From assembly GCF_001625195.1 (NCBI RefSeq), contig NC_054389.1, positions 1,054,001 through 1,118,000 on the forward strand: a DNA stretch of 64,000 nucleotides, read 5' to 3'. Every line of letters begins with the position of its first letter. The stretch's first letter is position 1. The stretch is from Drechmeria coniospora (lineage: Eukaryota > Ascomycota > Sordariomycetes > Hypocreales > Ophiocordycipitaceae). Positions 21,029 to 32,286 of the stretch are shown piece by piece. The notes beneath the pieces were generated by a model. That model did no database searches and was not told the DNA's origin. It worked only from the letters and a program-made list of their open reading frames with translations. The translations under genes and the position numbers were made by a program.

Positions 21029-23024
21029 ATGATGTTCAGAGATACCGCGCCGTCGGCGCTTCTTGCGACGATACTCGCCGCTCCCCAGCTGGCATCAGCC
21101 TTCTACCTTCCCGGTGTCGCACCGACTTCCTACAAACCTGGCGACTCGGTGCCCCTGTACGTCAACAGCATCAAACCCGTCGCCGCCCTGCACGATTATC
21201 GGCTGCACTCGATCGTCTCCTACGACTACTATCACCCGGCCTTTCAGTTCTGCCAGCCCCCCGGTGGCCCCAAATATGTCTCGGAGAGCCTGGGGAGCAT
21301 CCTCTTCGGCGACCGGATAATGACGTCCCCCTTCGAGCTGCACATGGGCAAGAACGAGACGTGCAAGACCCTCTGCAAAGCCTCGTACCCGGAAAAGGCA
21401 CGCGCGTTCATCAACGACAAGATCGAGGAGGGTTACAGCTTGAACTGGCTCGTCGACGGCCTTCCTGCCGGACAGAAGCTCATCGATGACTTGACCGGCA
21501 CCACCTTCTACAGCCCAGGCTTCATGCTCGGCGGCTTCTACGGCGAAGAGTTCAACGAGGAGGAGATCTTCTTCAACAACCACTACGAGATCTGGATCGA
21601 GTACCACGAGCTCAGCGGCAACCCGAACCAGCTCCGCGTCGTCGACGTCGTCGTCCAGCCGAGCTCCAAGGCGTACCCCAACGAGCCTGACTGTGCCGAA
21701 GGCCACCCGCCCATCCTCTTCAAGGAAGGCGGCAGGGATGAAGAGGTCCAGTTCACCTACAGCGTCTACTGGAAGAAGTCCAACACTGCTTGGGCCACCC
21801 GGTGGGACAAGTACCTCCACGTCTTCGATCCCAAGATCCACTGGTTCTGGCTCGTCGACACGGCCATCATCGTCGTCATCCTCGTCCTCACCGTCATGTC
21901 CGTGCTCGTCAGGACCTTGAAGAAGGATATCGCGCGATACAACCGCCTGGACCAGATCAGTCTGGATGACCTCAACGGCACGTCGGCCATCGAGGACGGC
22001 GTGCAGGAGGACTCGGGCTGGAAGCTCGTCCACGGCGACGTCTTCCGCATGCCTTCTCAGCCCTTGCTGCTGTCGGTGCTGCTCGGCAACGGCGCCCAGC
22101 TCTTCGTCATGACGGGCGCCACCATCATCTTTGCCCTCCTAGGCTTCCTCTCACCGTCCAACCGCGGCTCCCTCGGCACGCTCATGATCCTGCTCTACAC
22201 CATCTTCAGCTTCGTCGGAGGCTACGCCTCCGCCAGGGTCTACAAGTCTTTGCAGGGAGAGCAGTGGAAGACGAACATCGCGCTCACGCCCATCCTCGTC
22301 CCCGGCACCGTCTTTGCCGCCTTCCTCCTCCTCGATCTCTTCCTCTGGGCCAAGGGCTCGTCGGGTGCCGTTCCCTTCACCACGATGCTCGTCATCATCC
22401 TCATCTGGTTCATCATCTCCATCCCTCTCTCCATCGCCGGCTCCTGGCTTGGCTTCCGCAGTCCCCTCATCGAGGCTCCCGTGCGGACGAACCAGATCCC
22501 CCGCCAGATCCCCACCCCGACCGCCTATCTGAAGCCGATACCTTGCATGCTGATCGTCGGTCTCCTACCTTTCGGTGCCATCTTCGTCGAGCTCTACTTC
22601 ATCATGAGCTCCATCTGGTTCAGCCGCATCTACTACATGTTCGGCTTTCTCTTCCTCTGCTACGGCCTCATGATCGTCGTCTGCGCCGCCGTCACCATCC
22701 TGATGACCTACTTCTTGCTCTGCGCCGAAAACTACAACTGGCAGTGGAGATCCTTCCTCGCCGCCGGCGCGAGCGGTGGCTACATCTTCCTGAACTGCCT
22801 TCTCTACCTCATCACCAAGGTCAAGCTCAGCGGCTTCGCCGGCATTGTGCTGTACCTAGGCTACAGCGCCCTCATATCCTCCCTGTTCTTCATCCTTGCC
22901 GGTAAGTTCTGCTCCCGGCCCGGCCCCCGCATCAACCCCGGTCTAACGCGCCTCAGGTTCCATTGGGTACTTTGCCAGTTGGTGGTTTGTCCGAAGGATT
23001 TACGCGTCCCTCAAGATCGATTAA
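21029..23024 (+). CDS. TM9SF/EMP70 nonaspanin family membrane protein
   Basis: This is an endosome/Golgi nine-span protein implicated in membrane trafficking and metal homeostasis in yeast (Emp70/Tmn family). Exons 21029-22901 and 22957-23024 give 646 aa. Residues 1-25 are a signal peptide ending ...QLASA before FYLPGVAPTSYKPGD, the typical mature N-terminus. The lumenal domain contains EIWIEYHEL and QFTYSVYWKKS; the first membrane span follows IHWFWLVDTAIIVVILVL at about residue 270. HGDVFRMPSQPLLLSVLLGNGAQ is the family hallmark between spans 1 and 2, and eight further hydrophobic spans follow. The 55-nt intron replaces an aberrant tail with GSIGYFASWWFVRRIYASLKID, whose terminal KID matches the KxD/E Golgi-retention signal of this family. 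Confidence 0.95.
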
Positions 23025-23343
23025 GCCCATCGTCTTGCTGGACCGCGGGTGTCGTGGAGTCGCCATCTCGTCGGCCCCCGAGCTGGTGCGTCGGACAAGC
23101 ATGCTCGTTCAACCAGCTGCATCCACCGCTCTCTCATCGGGGCCAAGGTCTGAACACGATGAGCCAGCTGTGCATGTTGTACCACTCACGCGATGGAAGG
23201 CGACGCCTTCGAGGTTGAAAAGCGAAAATGAATAGATATGCCACCAAGGCTGTCAAACCCCCAACAGTCGTAGAGCCTATCGGCTACGGACAGGAGTTGC
23301 ACGTGTCGACGGGTACTCGCATGTTCCTGTCGAGGTGCCTAAT
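23025..23343. other. Convergent intergenic region
   Basis: A 319-bp gap between the 3' ends of the TM9SF gene and MED4. Nothing beyond presumed UTR sequence is visible. Confidence 0.5.
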
Positions 23344-24416
23344 CTAATTTTCCTCGTCGTCATCGTCATCATCTAGGTCGTCCAAGTTCGTGAACTGAAA
23401 CTGCTTCTTCTCCCCCGCGCCAGCCTTGGGCCGTGCCAGGCTCGTGCCGTCGGACCGTGCCTGGCCGATGACGCTGGCTCGTCGCCACGCTTCCTGCTCC
23501 CTCTCCCTCTGCCGTTCCCGCTCCAGTCGAAGCTTTTCTCTCTCCTCGCGCATCTGCTTCTCGCGCACTTCCCGTTCCCTGTTCTCCTGCTCCTCCTTTG
23601 CCTTGCGCTCCTCTTCCTCGCTGCGCTTCCGCTCCTCTTCCGTGACGGGATCGTAGCCTTTGGGGTCGATGCCCTGCTCCGCCAAGATCTGGTTCGATGC
23701 CAGCGCGCCGGAGCGGATCTTTTCCTCGAGGGGCCAGGGGAAAAATAGCTGGCCGGAGAGGGGGTTGAGGTACTGGCTCATGCCCTCTGGGAGGGTCGTG
23801 TTCGTCGACGTCATGGTCTGCTGCGTCTGCGGCTGCGATGGGCCGTTCGTTACGGGGCTCTGCAGCCGCGAGGGCGTGCCTGCGGAGGGTGTCACGGCAG
23901 ATTGCGGTTGGGAGTCCGGGGCGGGCGTCTGCGCGTCTGGGGTGGGAGACGCGCCCGTTGCGGCGGCGACGTCGGCGGCGGCGCTGATGGTGGCGGCGGG
24001 AGGCAAGGTGGTCTTGCTGATGCGGCGGGCATAGCTGAGGAGTTCTTCGTATCTGATGGCATAGTTCGGCAGCGCCGGATAGTCGGTCGTGTGCGTGGTG
24101 ACGATGTCCTTGCGCGTCGCGGCAAGGGACGTCAACGTTTCGCGGATTTGAGAGTCGAGAGCGGCCGACGATTGCCGCAGCTGCAGGATGCGAAGGTGGT
24201 TGTTTTGATGTATTTGAACTGAACCGTCAGCGCGGTGCCCGTCTGTCCGTCCAGAGGAGCGCACAAACCTTCCTCGAGTCCGCTGGTCAAGTCATCGTCG
24301 GCGGCCTTGAGCTCCTGCGCTTGTGCGATGGAAGGATGATATTTCGTGACAGAGTCGATCAGATTCGAGAGCGCTTTCTCCAGCCTCTCGAAACGATTAT
24401 CAATATACTTGTCCAT
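23344..24416 (-). CDS. med4: Mediator complex subunit 4
   Basis: Med4 is a middle-module Mediator subunit linking activators to RNA polymerase II. Exons in transcription order are 24416-24269 and 24218-23344, giving 340 aa. The start is MDKYIDNRFERLEKALSNLI. The 50-nt intron joins DDDLTSGLEE to VQIHQNNHLRILQLRQSSAA, preserving the coiled-coil that runs to about residue 125. YPALPNYAIRYEELLSYARR is the most recognisable Med4 segment, followed by a Pro/Thr/Gln-rich linker and LPFPWP-like LFFPWPLEEKIRSGALASNQ. A long charged helix (ERKRSEEEERKAKEEQENRE and on) and an acidic end (NLDDLDDDDDDEEN) complete it. It is divergent from QCR10 across 310 bp. Confidence 0.93.
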
Positions 24417-24726
24417 GACATCACACAGAACAAGTCAATGCGGGCTCGCGTAATGAAATGGGACAGACAGACGAAAGAAGTGGTCAGAGTTGGATTGAGA
24501 AGGTCGGCACGAGGCTGATCGAATTGTCGAAGCAGCTTGGGTGGGGCGCGATTGGGGCTTCGCAATTGGTCGAAATTTTCAAGCTCACCCGTAGCGCCTC
24601 AGGCCACCATGATCCGGACATTCCCGCTCATCAAAGCGCAACGAAACGACATCATAATACTCCTCCCTCCGCCCCCGACAAGCAATTGAGGACACTGACG
24701 GCCGCCACCCCTATTCCCTTGTCAAG
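24417..24726. promoter_or_regulatory. Compact divergent promoter of med4 and qcr10
   Basis: This 310-bp gap separates two head-to-head starts. It lacks the GTAC block common in other promoter-side gaps. Pyrimidine-rich CTCCTCCCTCCGCCCCC near 24660 lies upstream of QCR10. Confidence 0.45.
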
Positions 24727-25658
24727 ATGGTCTTTAATGTACGCCTATGGAATATTCCAGTGCTCGGCACGGAGCGGTCCGGCGCTGCGCGTCACCAGCC
24801 GCCTGATGCCGCGTATGGGACATTGGCTGATTCCTTGTAGCAGAACTCCGGCCGCGCTGCGAGCTTCAAGAGCGCCTACGGCCCCAAGTATGTTTGAAAT
24901 CCCGAGTCGAGCCGAGGATCTTTCGAATCGAATCGATAGCAAGCGTTTATCATCGATTCTCGGCCACGCAGGCCCCACGAAGGCATGGGTTAACGGGAAT
25001 TCAGGTATCACTATGAGCCCAACCTGAATGGCTTGAACAAGACGACTCTATTCAGACTGTAAGCGACCTCCTTTCTTTCCGAACTTTTCAGAAACGGGTG
25101 TACAATGGGCGAGATGGGCGAGCGGCTAGGACGGTCGGAATTACGTTGGCTGGATTCGGCAACCCTTTCGCCTTCTCGGGCCGCCAGCCAACGATTTCGA
25201 CCTCCCATTGCCAGTGGGACCAGCACACTTTGACGAGATCGATGGAGAGGAGAGGGTCGTGTGGGCGATATGGCTTACGACCAGTTGCATATCTGGGAGG
25301 GCAGATCCGTGCTTACGATGGATTGCATGTCTGGGAGGGCAGATGCGGACGCAATGGATTCGAGGAACATGAGGGCTAACGCATCGTTGCAGAGGCCTCA
25401 GGACCGCTTCGTTTGGTGGTGCCGCCGCTATTGCTGCCATTTTCTACACCTCTGGAATTCCCCGCATCCAGCGCGACATCCTTCAGGTACGTTGCGATAC
25501 GGGTTAACTGCATAAACGTCGTTGACTTGCCATCAGCCTATCCCCTTCTTCGGAAAGTTCTTTATCAAGGAGGAGGTTCCTGCGTCCGACAACGTAAGTG
25601 ATTGCGGTCGGAAGTTCCAGGAGCCGTGCCGGTGACTAACGATTCGCAGCCCTTCTAG
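24727..25658 (+). CDS. qcr10: Cytochrome bc1 complex subunit 10 (QCR10)
   Basis: This is a small single-span subunit of respiratory complex III. Six exons (24727-24738, 24844-24887, 25005-25058, 25393-25486, 25537-25593, 25650-25658) encode 89 aa. The order MVFN / NSGRAASFKSAYGPK / YHYEPNLNGLNKTTLFRL / GLRTASFGGAAAIAAIF with YTSGIPRIQRDILQ / PIPFFGKFFIKEEVPASDN / PF matches fungal QCR10, including the hydrophobic span and the C-terminal ASDNPF. Exon 1 is only 12 nt and the last exon holds two codons plus stop. The exon-2 acceptor is TAGCAG, so one extra Gln (90 aa) is possible. Intron 3 is long (334 nt) and contains a 38-bp duplication. No single open frame covers the gene, so gene finders may miss it. 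Confidence 0.9.
25273..25348 (+). repeat. 38-bp tandem duplication inside qcr10 intron 3
   Basis: GCTTACGA....TTGCATATCTGGGAGGGCAGATCCG is followed 38 bp later by a near-identical copy differing at a few bases. It lies wholly within the 334-nt intron. Confidence 0.85.
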
Positions 25659-26117
25659 GCGTCGATGGCGATGGATGGTGGAATGTGTACAATGCTCTTG
25701 CCGGCGACAGGGATTTCCCCATGTATAGGATGCTCGAAATAGAGATCTAGACCAACTGTTGTGCCCTTATGATGATGGCCCACACTGTTCGTAGTGAGAT
25801 GATTGAGAGGCTAAGCACAGTTTACACAGTGTTAACTGCACTGTCGTGTTTTTCCGTGTTTTTCCATGGCTTTGCTGAGGAAGGAGCTATTTAGTAAGTG
25901 CCATGTGGAGGACGCATCCCTTCCCAAGGCTCACTTCTAAACACAACTTATTGTGCCTTGACCCTAATAAATATCGGCATGATATGAAATATTTTTCGTC
26001 CATCATTTCACTGTTTTGAATCTATCGTTTCACTTTTTTGCATACGGGAACCAGTGCGGAGGGGCCCTCAGCCAGCCGTACATATCCCCTCCCCTTTGGT
26101 TCCCGTCGACGAGCACG
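25659..26117. other. Intergenic region between qcr10 and alg10
   Basis: A 459-bp AT-richer gap. It contains CAGTTTACACAGTGTTAACT and a duplicated TTTTTCCGTG/TTTTTCCATG near 25850-25870. It should hold the QCR10 3' UTR and the ALG10 promoter. No gene is seen. Confidence 0.5.
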
Positions 26118-28400
26118 ATGACGGTCAACGAGGCGTCATCTGAGGTGCCGCGGGCGAGGCTCGGCCAGTTTGGATCCAACTACTGGGCGATATGCGCCAT
26201 CCCTGTCTTCTTTCTCTCTCTCTTGGCAATGGTTCACAAGCATACGGTGATGTCGAACAAGTGGGTCGTTCCGCTCACAGCATTCTCGACATCTGCCTGC
26301 CTTCTTTGGCTTGGAGCAGTTGAACGAGCCGTGCCGGAGCCATATCTCGTAGGTGTAGACCATGCCGATGATATTCATCAGCTAATCCAAGCAGGACGAA
26401 GTTTTTCACATCCCGCAGGCGCAAAAGTATTGCCAAGGAAAGTATCGTGAATGGGATGATAAGATTACGACTCCTCCGGGGCTGTACGTCGAGGCCTTTC
26501 ATCAAATCGCCCAAGTTCGTCTGATGCTGACGAAGCAGATATCTCTTGTCCGTGACACTGCAGCAAATAGCTAGCCGTGTGTACGGATCATTCGAATGTG
26601 ACGCCAACAGCCTCCGTGCTTTCAACGTCGCCGCCTTGTTCACTTTGGTATACCTGGCTCTGCTCTGTCGTCGTGAGATTGAGGAGCGAATGCAGGAGAA
26701 GCGCTCTTCGACCCGAGGCAGGCTCCTTTCAGGCTACGCGTTGCATACCGCCCTTAACATCGGCCTATTCCCCCTGCTGTTCTTCTTCTCGGGCCTTTAC
26801 TACACCGACGTTGTGTCCACCGCCGTCGTGGTCGGAGCATTCCTGAACCATCTGAAGCGTATGGAACATGATGGAAGCTCCATTCCCAGCGATTTCATCA
26901 CTGTCGGTCTAGGGGTCGTGTCCCTTTTCATGCGGCAAACGAATGTGTTTTGGACCGTCGTGTTCATGGGCGGCCTCGAAGCCGTGCATGCTGTGAAAAC
27001 GCTTAAGCCTCGAGGCGTTGATCAGCCACAGATGACGACCTTGTGGGAGCGTTGCAAATTCTTTTGCTGGAGGTACTCGGTTGGAGATGTTCATGACCTA
27101 CCGCTGGATCGAGCCTGGCCGGACGGTAAGCACGATCGCTGCTCGTTGATAGAACTCATCCTGACCTGGGACAGACGTGCTTTTCACCGCCGTCAGTCTG
27201 ATCATCGCGGCCATCTGCAACCCTGTCCGCGTCGCACGACAGGTGTGGCCCTACGGGACGGTGCTGGCCTCGTTTGTCTCGTTTGTGATGTGGAACGGAG
27301 GCGTCGTTCTCGGCGACAAGTCGAACCATGTCGCCACCATTCACCTAGCTCAGCTGCTCTACATCTGGCCATTTTTCGCCTTTTTTTCTCTGCCACTACT
27401 GTTGCCATATGCGCTCTCGCTGGTGAATATCCTCTGGAGTGCGGCATCGCCAACGGCATCGCAGTCTAAGAAAGCACCAGCCCGTGACGAGCAAACTTTG
27501 GAACGTCGAACATCGAAGCAACAGGGAAGCAGCAAGGGATTGGAGCCAACGGACGCCAAGCCGGACCAGCTCGCAGCACGTACTCTATTCCACAATGCTT
27601 CTACTCCGCTGCGGTTTTCCAAGAGCGCAAAGTACTTTGCTTGGATACTCTCTCTGCTCGGCACCATCGCCCTCTCCGGTGTCGTGGTGCGGTACAACAC
27701 AATAATTCATCCTTTCACCCTCGCCGACAACCGCCACTACATGTTTTACGTCTTCAGGTACACCATCCGTCGAGGGAAGTGGGTACGATACTTGCTCATC
27801 GTTCCGTATACCGTCAGCCGCTGCATGATCTGGGGCACCTTGGCAGGGTCGAGCGGGTGGATGGCCGAAGCCTGCAACTCGACCTTGGCGCACCATACTC
27901 CATCCAGCGGTCACACACTCCAAGGATCCTGCGGCGACAAGAAGGAGCAGAAAGAGTCCTCGATCCCAAGGGGTTCCGTTGATCAAGGCTTGAAGGAGGA
28001 GTTGTCCGTCAGCCCCCTTCAGCACTCGTCCGAGCCGGCATCAACATCCACCGGCCTGATACTGCTTCTCGCCACCGCGCTGTCCTTGGTATCTGCCCCT
28101 CTTGTCGAGCCCAGGTACTTTATCGTCCCCTGGGTTATGTGGCGGCTTTTGGTTCCAGCATGGCAACCGCAAGATCAAGGCATTTACCGTAAACTCTCGG
28201 AAGCAACCAAGGCCAGTTCGGTACCTGGGAGGCTGGCGGAACAATGCAAGCATCATGATTTGCGGCTCGTTCTTGAGACACTGTGGTTCGTTGCCATCAA
28301 CTTGGTAACGTGCTACATCTTCGTCGCGAAGCCGTACATTTGGAGGGCCGAGGACTGGACTATCCTCGACGACGGACGCCTGCAGCGATTCATGTGGTAA
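26118..28400 (+). CDS. alg10: ALG10, dolichyl-P-Glc alpha-1,2-glucosyltransferase
   Basis: Alg10/Die2 adds the third and last glucose to the lipid-linked Glc2Man9GlcNAc2 precursor in the ER lumen. Exons 26118-26348, 26395-26483, 26539-27125 and 27175-28400 give 710 aa; introns are 46, 55 and 49 nt. Splicing reconstructs the family signature VPEPYL / [20 protein letters not shown] with [11 protein letters not shown] / YLLSVTLQ. Later motifs include [64 protein letters not shown] and the C-terminal GRLQRFMW. Multiple hydrophobic spans occur throughout. A hydrophilic insert (about residues 430-490 and again 580-640) separates spans. Two hydrophobic stretches precede VPEPYL where one is usual, so the first exon could hide a further small intron. 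Confidence 0.92.
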
Positions 28401-28706
28401 GCCGGAAGGGGTCGACAGATGGCCACAGATGGCACGCATCCAAAAAAAAAATTCAGTTCGAGATAATACCTGGCGTACTATTCTCGGCTTCGCCTCGCCC
28501 TATGTCGGCGACGTAATCAGCCGCGGAAACGCCTAAATTACCCCCGCACATTATGCGGGATGAATGTTATGTACTTGCGAATCAGGACGCAAAATATGTT
28601 GGCAGCCCAAAACCAACCCCAAAAAGTAAACTAGGTAGGGCAATATATATATATATATATATATCCATAAAGACAACCGCGATTCCGCCTTTTCTTTCTC
28701 GGCCAC
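28401..28706. other. Convergent intergenic region with an (AT)n microsatellite
   Basis: A 306-bp gap between converging genes, containing a short poly-A run (28442-28450) and an AT dinucleotide array. Confidence 0.5.
28642..28664. repeat. (AT)n microsatellite
   Basis: About eleven uninterrupted AT units lie between alg10 and the small minus-strand gene. Confidence 0.9.
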
Positions 28707-29225
28707 CTATAGACTTAGTCGATCGAGGCTCAGGCCGTCGTTGCTCCTCACGCGGCGGACGACGCCGAGCTTGAAGAACGTCTCATCACCGGCGGCGGTC
28801 CGACCGCCTATGTACCACTTATCGGCGCCAAAGGCTTCGCGGAAACCCTCGCTGCTGCTATCGCTGCCACGACGACGGCCTGAGGCGTTTGGGATGGGGA
28901 TGTTGCCGACGGCCGTCGTCGGGGTCGTGGTGGCGGCGCGGGAGGCGTGCATGGGCGACGAGCGGTTGATGTTCTGGACGGAGGCGGAGGCGGAGGCGGA
29001 GACTGAAGCAGACGCAGAATTGTTGGTCGATAGGCTACGCGGCGCAGCGCCGGACGGGTGGTGCGTGTAGGTTGCGGACGCCGCGGCGGCTGCGGCGGCG
29101 GCGGTGGATGCCGATGGCGCCTGCGTGCTGTGCTTATTTGGCTGTTGGGTGGTTTGAATCGACGGTCCTTGCTGTCGAAAGGAGGAGAGGAAGGAGGAGA
29201 GGAAGTATGGTCGTTGGGACGGCAT
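28707..29225 (-). CDS. Small Ser/Ala-rich protein of unknown function
   Basis: A single-exon frame of 172 aa. The N-terminal 120 residues are low complexity (runs of Ala, Ser, Asn, Thr). The C-terminal 50 residues look constrained and unlike the rest: EGFREAFGADKWYIGGRTAA followed by GDETFFKLGVVRRVRSNDGL and SLDRLSL. That contrast, a clean start MPSQRPYFLSS and a good stop suggest a real gene. I do not recognise a named domain. The cytosol or nucleus is likely, since no signal or membrane segment is seen. Confidence 0.6.
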   Translation of the reverse strand: MPSQRPYFLSSFLSSFRQQGPSIQTTQQPNKHSTQAPSASTAAAAAAAASATYTHHPSGAAPRSLSTNNSASASVSASASASVQNINRSSPMHASRAATTTPTTAVGNIPIPNASGRRRGSDSSSEGFREAFGADKWYIGGRTAAGDETFFKLGVVRRVRSNDGLSLDRLSL

Positions 29226-31218
29226 CGCGAGGGTCGGTTGCGGCTGTGACGGCCTGGCACCCGAGAGGGGGAGGACGAGGGGAGGACGAGGCGTCCAGCC
29301 TGGTCAGGGGTGTACGTTGTCTATTGTCGACTCGGGCGTGACAAATTCACGCTCAGAAAACGACATGTATCGATGGAGAGGATGACGTGAGGAGCACGGT
29401 GCCGGCAAGGTAGCACCGGCCGGACGAGCGGACGTCGACACTCCCTGTCGGCTCGGCTTATCTGATGGCGGTGGGGACGGGTGGTCGTCGTGAACGATGG
29501 TGGCCGCGAAAGCACAGGACGTCGGAGCAACGCTTTGCGGTCCGAATACCCAGGAGATCTCTGTACAGTTGTGACGCTTGAGGTTGGGTCGCAGGAGGAG
29601 ATTGGTTTGGAGAGGAGTAGGAATGAAGTTGTCGTGACGTCGAAAGCTGGTGACGATGGGCCTTCCGGCCGCCTCTCGGCAAAAGCCGGGGTACGGATGG
29701 GGTCTCGTGGCGGGGGTGACAAATGGCGGGTTCACAATAGGTTGGTGTGGGGCTGGTACGAGCTCGTCAACACAGAGAAGAGCGTACTGTGTAACTACGC
29801 ACTGTGCAACACGTGTTGTAGTACATGAATGCGTGCTCTGTATTTGTACTCTATACGTACTTACTCCGTTAATGCCACCTACGCAAATACCCTGCAGGCT
29901 CCAACCTCGTTCTCACGCTTGTTCCATTACTCCGTACAGCGCTGCTCGCACTTCCGCAGGTAAGTACTGTACTTGCTGTATTCAGTACGTACAGTGCGTA
30001 CAGACACTCCAACACACTGTAGCACGCAGTACAGTACATGTACTTTCACCTAAGTACAAAGCAAAAGTAATTACGGAGTATTACTGCTCATCTTCGTACT
30101 GCACTTTATACTTACAGTACATACATGTGCATATGAGTGCACCTAGCTAGGTCGGAGGCGAGGAAAATACTACCAAGTATGTCGCAAGCATCCAAAGGAC
30201 AATCTGAAGTCTCCATCTTCCATTCTTCAAACCTGAAATGAATCAGGAAGATTCGGAGCGCTCCGATTCATTGAACAAGCGGGGATTCGGGGTCTTGCCG
30301 TACCATGGTGGTTTCAATGCCCACTGCCCCATGGGAGAGACGCTGTTGTTCCTCCGTTTTTGTCCCCCTTCACGCCACCCGGATGCGAATACGATGGGCC
30401 AATCATGATGCCATTTTTCCAGCCTCGCTGGCTGGTTCACTGACCTATGGCGAGAGGCGCCTGAATACAGAGTACGGCCGTTTGGTCTGGCCAGATTCGT
30501 CAAAGGGCGGTGGCATCTTGCTTGAGCTCGCACGCACAAGTGCAAGTACATTTCACGAACTTGTAACAATTGCAAGGTGTGCATGTGCGGCTCATGTAAT
30601 GAGATGGCATGCACGGCTCATGTAAAGACTTGGACTTTACAGTGCGTAGTACTGACTGATATTGTCAACGACCTTGGTACTAATGATACGAACGCGGCCG
30701 CAAATGGGGGTACTTGTACAGGTACTCCGCGCCTGTATTACAGTACATGCACAGGCAATGCCGCTGCCCAGTACAGTACAGTACATGTGAGTCACCCTGG
30801 TAGAAGCGCTAACTTGGCACCGTACTGTACGGTGTAAATGCTCCCCATACCGTCTTCCTCTCGGTAATAGTACCTAGTAGGTAGACTTGGTTGCTGCTGT
30901 GCTCTGTAATAGTGGCCCACGCCACCTCCAGTAGCAACACACTTGCCCAACAGGCATTACTCCAGCGCAGGTGCGGGCGCTGACACAACTTCGCCCAAAC
31001 AGTTCCGGTTTCGATTTTTACATCAGCCTCGAGATCCTTGCTCAGTCCAGTCCGTACTGCCGCACTCCTCGTGCCATGCGATGGCACGCCTGAACTCTTC
31101 CTGACGCCCTCCTATTTTCCCCCTGAATGAGTACTGAAATCCTACGGCCAGAGGCGCGCGAGCCGGACCGTCGACGCTGAGAGAGGCACAAGCCGCAACC
31201 GCAACCACCCACGACGCC
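29226..31218. other. Divergent intergenic region with GTAC blocks
   Basis: The first 500 bp (29226-29750) are GC-rich with overlapping open frames on both strands, most likely 5' UTR and promoter of the small minus-strand gene. GTAC-word blocks lie at about 29780-30135 and 30640-30840. The intervening 30150-30620 is unremarkable. The last 130 bp are the leader of the CHIP-like gene. Confidence 0.55.
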
Positions 31219-32286
31219 ATGTCTCGGTCCATGCAGCTCAAGGAAGACGGCAATCGCCACTTCCTCTCGGGCGACTATATCGGCGCCGAAGGCTTCTATT
31301 CCAAGGCGTACGTGAGCTCCGCCTCTCTCTCCGTCTCTTACTCCGTCTCCTGCCCCGTGGTCGTCTCCAGCTCCATACTCATCCACGCCCATCCACGCCC
31401 ACCAACCCTGTGCCTCATGCCCATCTCCATCCCCGTCGCCATGATCAATACTGACGGCGAGGAACGGACGGTAGCATCCTCGCCGACCCTAAGAACCCCA
31501 TCCTCTTCACGAACCGCGCCATGGCCCGGCTGAAGCTCAGCTTGTGGGACTCGGCCGCCTCGGACTGCAACACCTGCCTCGTCCTGGCCCCGAGCAGCAT
31601 GAAAGCCCACTACTACCTCTGCCAGGCCCAGCTTGGCATCGGCGACTACGACGCGGCCGTCGAGAACGCGCTCAAGGCCCACGAGATATGCGTCAGCACC
31701 AACGACCGCTCGCTCGCCGCCGTCACCGGCATCGTTCTGCGCTGCAAGAAGAAGCGATGGGAGCAGCGGGAAAAGGCCCGGAAGAGGGAGGCCCAAGACC
31801 TCGAACGAGAGCTGCTCGACTTGCTGGCCGCGAGGACGGACGAGATGCTCGTCGCCGAGAGCGGGGACGAGGTCGAACGGGACACCATCCGGGAGGAGGG
31901 CTCCCGCAAGCTCGCCCTCCTCCGAGACGTGTTTGAGCGCGCCCGAAGCCGGTCGGATCAGGAAAGGCAGGTCCCGGACTGGGCCATTGACGACATATCG
32001 TTCGGCGTCATGGTTGACCCCGTCGTCGTAAGTCGAGGCCGGCACGGTGGCGTCCGAATCATCATGGCCGCCCGATTGGCCGTCGAACGCTAACTGATGC
32101 GTCTTTGCCCAGACCAAGACGGGGAAGTCGTACGAACGCGCCTCGATCATGGAGCACCTTCGTCGCCATCCTACCGACCCCCTGACCCGCGAGCCCTTGC
32201 TGGCTTCGGAAATTCGACCCAATCTTGCCCTCCGCCAAGCCTGCAACGAGTATCTGGAAGAAAACGGCTGGGCCGTCGACTGGTAG
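31219..32286 (+). CDS. CHIP/STUB1-like co-chaperone E3 ubiquitin ligase (TPR + U-box)
   Basis: Predicted to couple Hsp70/Hsp90 clients to ubiquitination. Exons 31219-31307, 31475-32027 and 32113-32286 give 271 aa, close to the size of animal CHIP. Residues 1 to about 110 form TPR helices (QLKEDGNRHFLSGDYIGAEG, FYSKAILADPKNPILFTNRA with MARLKLSLWD, YYLCQAQLGIGDYDAAVENA). A charged coiled-coil follows at about 130-190. The U-box is residues about 199-271: DDISFGVMVDPVVTKTGKSY, then ERASIMEHLRR, DPLTREPLL and the C-terminal LRQACNEYLEENGWAVDW. The first intron restores SKA-ILADPKNP and the second VDPVV-TKTGKSYE; each is required for frame. This architecture is less common in filamentous fungi than in animals and plants. 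Confidence 0.93.

Noticed and set aside
29304..29735. Two overlapping minus frames (133-143 codons) upstream of the small Ser/Ala-rich protein
   Set aside because: They overlap in different frames, have no motifs and fit a GC-rich promoter/leader better.
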